Assembly: GCA_902474645.1 (NCBI GenBank) | Contig: CABRWN010000009.1 | Location: 1-26,168, forward strand | DNA length: 26,168 nt | Direction: 5' to 3' | Source: an uncultured Collinsella sp. | Lineage (GTDB): Bacteria > Actinomycetota > Coriobacteriia > Coriobacteriales > Coriobacteriaceae | Shown here: positions 22,121-26,168 of the stretch, piece after piece | Layout: each line of letters begins with the position of its first letter | Numbering within the stretch: position 1 is the first letter of the stretch | The notes under the pieces: model-generated | The model's input: only the letters and a program-made list of their open reading frames with translations | Database searches by the model: none | Told to the model about the DNA's origin: nothing | Made by a program: the position numbers and the translations under genes

Positions 22121-23353
22121 ATGCGCCAGTTCGATTACGCCACAGTCCCAGCGGAACTCGAAGCAACTCCAATCACCAACCTCCTCCTCTCGATACGCGA
22201 GCATAAAGGCCGACAGCTTGTTCTGAGTCAAGTCAAACCCGAACTCCTATCGTCCCTTATGGAGGAAGCTAAGATCCAAAGCACCCAATCCTCCAACGGA
22301 CTTGAAGGAATTGTTACCACCCAAAAAAGACTCAAAGCAATCATGGCGTATTCCGCCAAGCCAAGCTCCCGCGCAGAGGAAGAAATCGCTGGATACCGAG
22401 ATGTGCTGTCGCTTATTCACGAGCAACACGATTCCATTCCCGTAACGCCATCGGTCATTCTGCAGTTGCATCGTGACCTCATGGCGCACACAGCAATCTC
22501 GTATGGAGGCCATTGGAAGGATAGCGATAACGAAATCGTCTCCATTGACGATCAAGGTAATCGATTTGTGCGCTTTAGGCCCCCTTCGGCTCTAGCAACC
22601 CCGGGACTTATTAAAGAAGCCTGCCAGTCCCTCAACGATGCTTTATCTCGCCAAGTTTGCGATCCCCTCCTTATATCGCTCCGCTTTATCTTCGATTTTG
22701 TCAGTATTCATCCCTTCAACGATGGCAATGGCAGGATGAGCCGGCTCCTTACAACGCTGCTGCTCGAAAAGACTGGATACGACGTTGCGCGTTACATCAG
22801 CATCGAACGACTTATTGAAGACAACAAAGCGCTTTACTACAACGCCCTCGCTGCAAGCTCCACTGGATGGAATGAAAATCAAAACACCGAAGCACCCTTT
22901 ATCCGTTTCATGCTCGGAACAACCCTGGCCGCCTACCGACAGCTCGAACAGCGTACCTTAATTGAATCAAGCACTCGTCCCATGTCGAAGCAAGCGCGCA
23001 TCGCCGTTCTATTTCAACAGAGACCCGGCGTCATTAAGAAATCAGATATCCGATCCAACTGCCCCGATATCAGCGAGGTTACCGTTAAACGAACCCTCAG
23101 TCAGCTTGTTAGTTGCAGCGCAATCGAAAAAACAGGGGCGGGTCGTTCGACGGGCTACATACTCAAAGACGTCCATGCTCTAGAACTATTCTTGCAATCC
23201 ACAATACCCGATAGCGAGGCCGCAATAACAAAAGAGGCTCCAAAGGATAAGCTCCTTGAACGTGTAAGCCACGCCGAGGATGAAAGCAGAGAGGGGCTCT
23301 ATGAAGACTACGATTCATTCTCAAGGGACATAAAGACGAAATACGGAGTCTAG
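22121..23353 (+). CDS. Fic-domain protein (probable AMPylase) with C-terminal winged helix
   Basis: 410 residues. Fic proteins transfer AMP or another nucleotide moiety to target proteins. The complete core motif HPFNDGNGRMSR (197-208) is present, with catalytic His197. The N-terminal SNGLEG (58-63) fits the (S/T)xxxE(G/N) self-inhibition motif, placing it in the class with an internal inhibitory helix and explaining the absence of a separate antitoxin gene. Residues about 288-350 look like a winged helix (KSDIR...SEVTVKRTLSQLV...GRSTGYIL) and might bind the large inverted repeat just upstream. Codons are visibly less GC-rich than in the lac genes, suggesting horizontal gain. AAAGGAG five bases before the ATG fixes the start. 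The target is unknown. Confidence 0.92.
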   Translation: MRQFDYATVPAELEATPITNLLLSIREHKGRQLVLSQVKPELLSSLMEEAKIQSTQSSNGLEGIVTTQKRLKAIMAYSAKPSSRAEEEIAGYRDVLSLIHEQHDSIPVTPSVILQLHRDLMAHTAISYGGHWKDSDNEIVSIDDQGNRFVRFRPPSALATPGLIKEACQSLNDALSRQVCDPLLISLRFIFDFVSIHPFNDGNGRMSRLLTTLLLEKTGYDVARYISIERLIEDNKALYYNALAASSTGWNENQNTEAPFIRFMLGTTLAAYRQLEQRTLIESSTRPMSKQARIAVLFQQRPGVIKKSDIRSNCPDISEVTVKRTLSQLVSCSAIEKTGAGRSTGYILKDVHALELFLQSTIPDSEAAITKEAPKDKLLERVSHAEDESREGLYEDYDSFSRDIKTKYGV

Positions 23354-23460
23354 TCATATCCCAGAATAGCCTCATCCTTGTTGCCCAAAATTATTTGCGC
23401 GTCATTGTGAAGCGATAATCCCCGCGCCAGCAGGGGCAGAAGTATCGCCTGCAGTGTTAG
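23354..23460. other. gap between converging Fic and lacR genes
   Basis: About 107 bp. Only a weak CCCC/GGGG hairpin is visible; there is no clear terminator for either gene. Confidence 0.4.
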
Positions 23461-24225
23461 CTAGCAAATGATCTGCGTGTGCTCCTCGATGGCGGCGCGA
23501 TCCTCGGCGGTAATACCCGGCTCGCACACCACGGCGTCCAAATTGTCCAGGCGGCAGAAGGTGTAGAAGTCGCGCTTGCCGATCTTGCTGGAGTCGGCGA
23601 TCAGATAGCGCGAGTCGGCCTTGCTAAAGGCGAGCTGCTGGATACGGCCCTCGTCCATGTTGGACGTAGACACGTCGCCATCCAGAATACCGTTGGCGCC
23701 GATAAACGCCGCATCGATGCCCAGCGCACGCAGGGTATCCTCGGCCGTTGGTCCCACAAAAGCGGCGGTGCGGCGACGGTACATACCGCCCACGAGACAC
23801 AGGTCGCAGTCTTCGCGCGCCTCGAGCAGGTTAAACACCGAAAGCGAATTGGTCACAATGCGCAGGCGGCACGCCGGCAGTATCGAGGCCATCTGCTCAA
23901 CCGTGGTGCCCGTACCCAAAAAGATGGTCGAGCCTTCCTCGATAAGCTCCACAGCGCGGCGCGCAATCTGCAGCTTTTCCTCGGCATGCTTAGTGCGCTT
24001 TTCGCTGTGCGAATACTCGTGGCGCAACATAGCGTGAGGACGGCCCTGTGCACTGCGGGCTCCGCCGTGCACGCGCTCGATCTCGCCCAGGCTCGCAAGC
24101 TCCTCAAGGTCACGACGAATCGTCATATCTGAGACACCTAACGCATCAGAAATCTCTTTAACCGAGACCGTGCCCTGCTCCTCAAGCAGCTGACGAACCT
24201 TATCCTGTCGCTCTGCCTTAATCAC
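23461..24225 (-). CDS. lacR: DeoR-family regulator, LacR-like
   Basis: 254 residues. The N-terminal DeoR helix-turn-helix (about 19-45, VSVKEISDALGVSDMTIRRD) is typical, and the C-terminal sugar-phosphate sensor fold has GTGTT (about 104-108), TNSL and the VGGMYRRRTAAFVG loop. LacR of lactococci and staphylococci is a DeoR repressor of lacABCD(FEG) relieved by tagatose 6-phosphate; this role is inferred. Support from the window: AAACA-N5-GAACA and CATTCAAACAGTAAC in its own promoter (24257-24276) recur almost unchanged before lacA and, in part, before lacF. It is divergent from galM. A fructose- or other sugar-responsive DeoR protein remains possible. Confidence 0.8.
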   Translation of the reverse strand: MIKAERQDKVRQLLEEQGTVSVKEISDALGVSDMTIRRDLEELASLGEIERVHGGARSAQGRPHAMLRHEYSHSEKRTKHAEEKLQIARRAVELIEEGSTIFLGTGTTVEQMASILPACRLRIVTNSLSVFNLLEAREDCDLCLVGGMYRRRTAAFVGPTAEDTLRALGIDAAFIGANGILDGDVSTSNMDEGRIQQLAFSKADSRYLIADSSKIGKRDFYTFCRLDNLDAVVCEPGITAEDRAAIEEHTQIIC

Positions 24226-24431
24226 GATGAATCCTCGCCGTTCTTTGCGCGCATATCATTCAAACAGTAACGAACAAATTGTATCAGACTCGTACGCGTC
24301 AAAAATGAACGCCCGCGCAGCTCCAATCATCACTTTTTTGAGAAAAATACCCCCTGCTTTAGTGGGGTGTAGTGATAATCTCGCCTGTTCGCGCTACAGT
24401 TTGTCGGAAATACCTCGATGTTAGGAACCAA
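24226..24431. promoter_or_regulatory. divergent lacR-galM promoter region
   Basis: Contains CATTCAAACAGTAAC (24257-24271) with AAACA-N5-GAACA, a -10-like GATAAT (24374-24379) on the galM strand, and a small ACCCC/GGGGT hairpin (24349-24368). A single LytTR-like 9-mer ACAGTTTGT (24396-24404) has no partner 21 bp away. Confidence 0.5.
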
Positions 24432-25481
24432 ATGATCACTTCCGAGCTTTTCGGCACCGCGCCGTGCGGTACCCCCGTTCATCGTTACACCCTCAACGGG
24501 CCCGAGATCTGCGTTCGCATTATGGACTATGGCGCCACCGTGTTGGGCATCGACGTACCCGACATCCCCGGCAACGTGCGCGATGTGGTGCTGGGCTTCG
24601 ATAAACTCGAGGATTACTTTGACAACCCCGCCTGCTTTGGCGCGACCATCGGCCCCGTTGCAAACCGCACCGCGGGCGCCACGATCACCATCGCCGGCAC
24701 GGACTGGCATATGCCGGCCAACGAAGGCGCCAACAACCTACACAGCGATCTTGAGCACGGCCTGCACAAGCGCGTGTGGGACGTTGAGCTCGACGAGGTC
24801 CACAATGCCGTGCGCATGACCACCTCGCTTGAGGATGGCGAGCTGGGCCTTCCCGGCAACCGCACCTTTACGGCCGTGTTTACCGTTACACGCACCGGCG
24901 TCTTTCGCATCGAGTATGGCTGCAAGAGCGACCGCGCCACCTACGTGTCCATGACCAACCACACGTACTTTAACCTTGCCGGCCATAACGCCGGCATGGA
25001 CTGCGAGCACTTCTTTGTCGCTAACGCTGCCCACTACCTGCCCATCAACGACCAGAACATCCCCACCGGCGAGATCGCTCCGGTCGAGGGCACGCCGTTT
25101 GACTTCCGTGAGCTGCGCCCCGTCGCTCCCGGCATGGAAGCCGACGACCCGCAGATTAAGCAAGCACGCGGCTACCACCACCTGTGTATCGATGGCTATC
25201 AGTACGGCCGTAATCTGCGCCGCGCGATACACGTCGAGGAGATGTGGACCGGTCGTGAGCTGGACTACTACACCACCGCCCCGGGCGTGCAGCTCTACAC
25301 CGGCAACTGGCTGGGCGACGAGCACGCCAAGGACGATGCCAACTATGGCTGGGGCGCCGGCTTTGCCCTCGAGGCAGAGATGTACCCCGACACGCCGCAC
25401 CAGCCGTTGTTCCCGCAGGGCATTGTGGGCCCGGGTCACCCCTACAGCAATGTGATCGAATACCACTTTATGAGGCACTAA
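24432..25481 (+). CDS. galM: aldose 1-epimerase (galactose mutarotase) GalM
   Basis: Interconverts alpha and beta anomers of galactose or glucose in the cytoplasm. 349 residues, normal for GalM. The catalytic pattern is visible: His104 (NNLHS), His177 (TNHTYFN) and Glu314 (ALEAEMYPD). An AGGA site lies before ATG 24432; an earlier in-frame ATG at 24372 would add 20 unconserved residues. It is divergent from the LacR-like gene. Free galactose from hydrolysis, or glucose released from lactose, would be its substrate, feeding Leloir or glycolytic routes not in the window. It is unlike the LacX-type mutarotase at 2800. Confidence 0.92.
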   Translation: MITSELFGTAPCGTPVHRYTLNGPEICVRIMDYGATVLGIDVPDIPGNVRDVVLGFDKLEDYFDNPACFGATIGPVANRTAGATITIAGTDWHMPANEGANNLHSDLEHGLHKRVWDVELDEVHNAVRMTTSLEDGELGLPGNRTFTAVFTVTRTGVFRIEYGCKSDRATYVSMTNHTYFNLAGHNAGMDCEHFFVANAAHYLPINDQNIPTGEIAPVEGTPFDFRELRPVAPGMEADDPQIKQARGYHHLCIDGYQYGRNLRRAIHVEEMWTGRELDYYTTAPGVQLYTGNWLGDEHAKDDANYGWGAGFALEAEMYPDTPHQPLFPQGIVGPGHPYSNVIEYHFMRH

Positions 25482-25507
25482 GCCCACAATGCAACATATC
25501 GCACAGC

Positions 25508-25545
25508 AACGCCCGCCGACACCAACGCCGACGGGCGTTTTTCTA
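25508..25545 (+). terminator. terminator of galM
   Basis: AACGCCCGCCG pairs with CGACGGGCGTT (one mismatch) and is followed by TTTTTC, about 27 bp after the stop codon. Confidence 0.85.
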
Positions 25546-25551
25546 CCTAGT

Positions 25552-25592
25552 CATTGGGGACGTTCTTAAATGACTAGTTGGATGGGGTCGGG
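25552..25592 (+). repeat. REP-like repeat, GACTAGTC subtype, copy 2
   Basis: CATTGGGGACGTTCTTAAA followed by TGACTAGTTGG and GGGG, preceded by CTAGT. It matches 6502-6541 read on the other strand. The repeat overlaps the last codons and stop codon of the minus-strand IIB-like gene. Confidence 0.6.
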
Positions 25593-26045
25593 GTTGGAGC
25601 TGGGGAGGTAACGGATTTCTAGCTCTATGCCGAGTTCTTGTAGCTCTTTGAAGGCAGCGATGTCCGTATCGTCTACGGCAACGGCGGGCGTTATGGGGCG
25701 CTTGCCCTCCCCTGCCTGCATATGGCCAATGCTGATCTTGGTTATTGGCACACCGCCCTTAACCAGCGCGAGCGCATCGGCGGGTGAGGCCACCATGATC
25801 AGAATCCATTGGCGCGGCGTTGCGGTATGAATGATGTCGATAGTCCTTTGCACCGAGAAAAACCGTGTCCACACGCCCTCGGGCGCCGCGACCCTCATAG
25901 GCGCCCACTTGCGCGAATCCGCCGCAATCTCGTCGTTAACGATCAGGACGAGGTTGGAACCAACCGCCTCATTCCACAGCTCAACGTCTTGCCCGTAAAT
26001 AAACCGATCATCGATGCGTGTGAGAAGAATCTTGGGTTGAGCCAT
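25566..26045 (-). CDS. PTS mannose/fructose/sorbose-family IIB-like protein lacking the phospho-His
   Basis: 159 residues, the family length. The N-terminal signature that normally reads RxDxRLIHGQV is here RIDDRFIYGQDVELW: Tyr17 replaces the His that carries phosphate, and Asp follows the Gln. The rest of the fold (VNDEIAADS, ILIMVASPADALALVKGG, ISIGHMQAGEGKRPI) is well kept, so this is not a decayed gene. It may be a regulatory or sugar-sensing homologue instead of a phosphocarrier. ATG 26045 with GGGG five bases upstream is preferred over GTG 26048. The C-terminal LVI and stop codon come from the REP-like repeat. Possible partners (IIA, IIC, IID) would lie beyond the right edge. Confidence 0.85.
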   Translation of the reverse strand: MAQPKILLTRIDDRFIYGQDVELWNEAVGSNLVLIVNDEIAADSRKWAPMRVAAPEGVWTRFFSVQRTIDIIHTATPRQWILIMVASPADALALVKGGVPITKISIGHMQAGEGKRPITPAVAVDDTDIAAFKELQELGIELEIRYLPSSNPDPIQLVI

Positions 26046-26168
26046 CACTGCCCCATTCTGCTTGAGACCCGTAAGAGCAAGACATCACGTCTCCAATATT
26101 AGTGCATTTAAAGGGTTGATTTCCGATCTCAGCCGAACACATTAAGCGAATAGGCCGTTCCCGCAGCT

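Noticed and set aside
24396..24404. LytTR-like site before galM (ACAGTTTGT)
   Set aside because: A single 9-mer without a partner 21 bp up- or downstream.

Overview
The window looks like chromosomal DNA of a Coriobacteriia gut actinobacterium, most likely Collinsella. The basis is high GC content, strongly biased GC-rich codons, lac-PTS and tagatose-6-phosphate genes of Firmicutes type in a high-GC background, and intergenic repeats of a style I associate with Collinsella. The genus is an inference; no rRNA or marker gene is present.

Left edge (1-1810): a DUF4143-type AAA ATPase gene preceded by three 29-bp repeats at 33-bp period and flanked by two copies of a REP-like repeat. Region 1811-5071 (minus strand): a tagatose-6-phosphate pathway operon in the order lacA, lacB, a lacX-like mutarotase gene, lacC. 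Its promoter region is at 5072-5300. Two copies of a highly structured, covarying ~150-bp element sit directly after lacB and after lacC. Then come an unrecognised membrane protein (5379-6410, minus) and a stand-alone lactose-family PTS IIA gene (6695-7033, minus).

Region 7248-21753 is the core: three successive cassettes, each with a LacI-family repressor divergent from a LacE-type PTS IICB and a LacG-type 6-phospho-beta-galactosidase. Gene order is IICB-GH1 in cassettes 1 and 3 but GH1-IICB in cassette 2. Each cassette ends in a paired-hairpin repeat (12019-12159, 17029-17175, 21843-21986). Each has its own LacI operators, whose half-sites differ just where the recognition helices differ. 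All five lac-related promoter regions (lacA, IIA and the three cassettes) also carry a 9-bp direct repeat at 21-bp spacing that resembles a LytTR-type site.

Right part (21754-26168): a Fic-family gene behind a 32-bp-arm inverted repeat, a LacR-like DeoR regulator divergent from galM, and a mannose-family PTS IIB-like gene. That protein has Tyr where the phosphorylated His should be, and its 3' end lies inside a REP-like repeat.

Reading as a system: three IICB permeases would import different beta-galactosides as 6-phosphates, fed by the single IIA. Three GH1 enzymes would release galactose 6-phosphate. LacAB and LacC would convert it to tagatose 1,6-bisphosphate, and the mutarotases would handle the free sugars. 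No lacD aldolase gene and no LytTR regulator gene is in the window.
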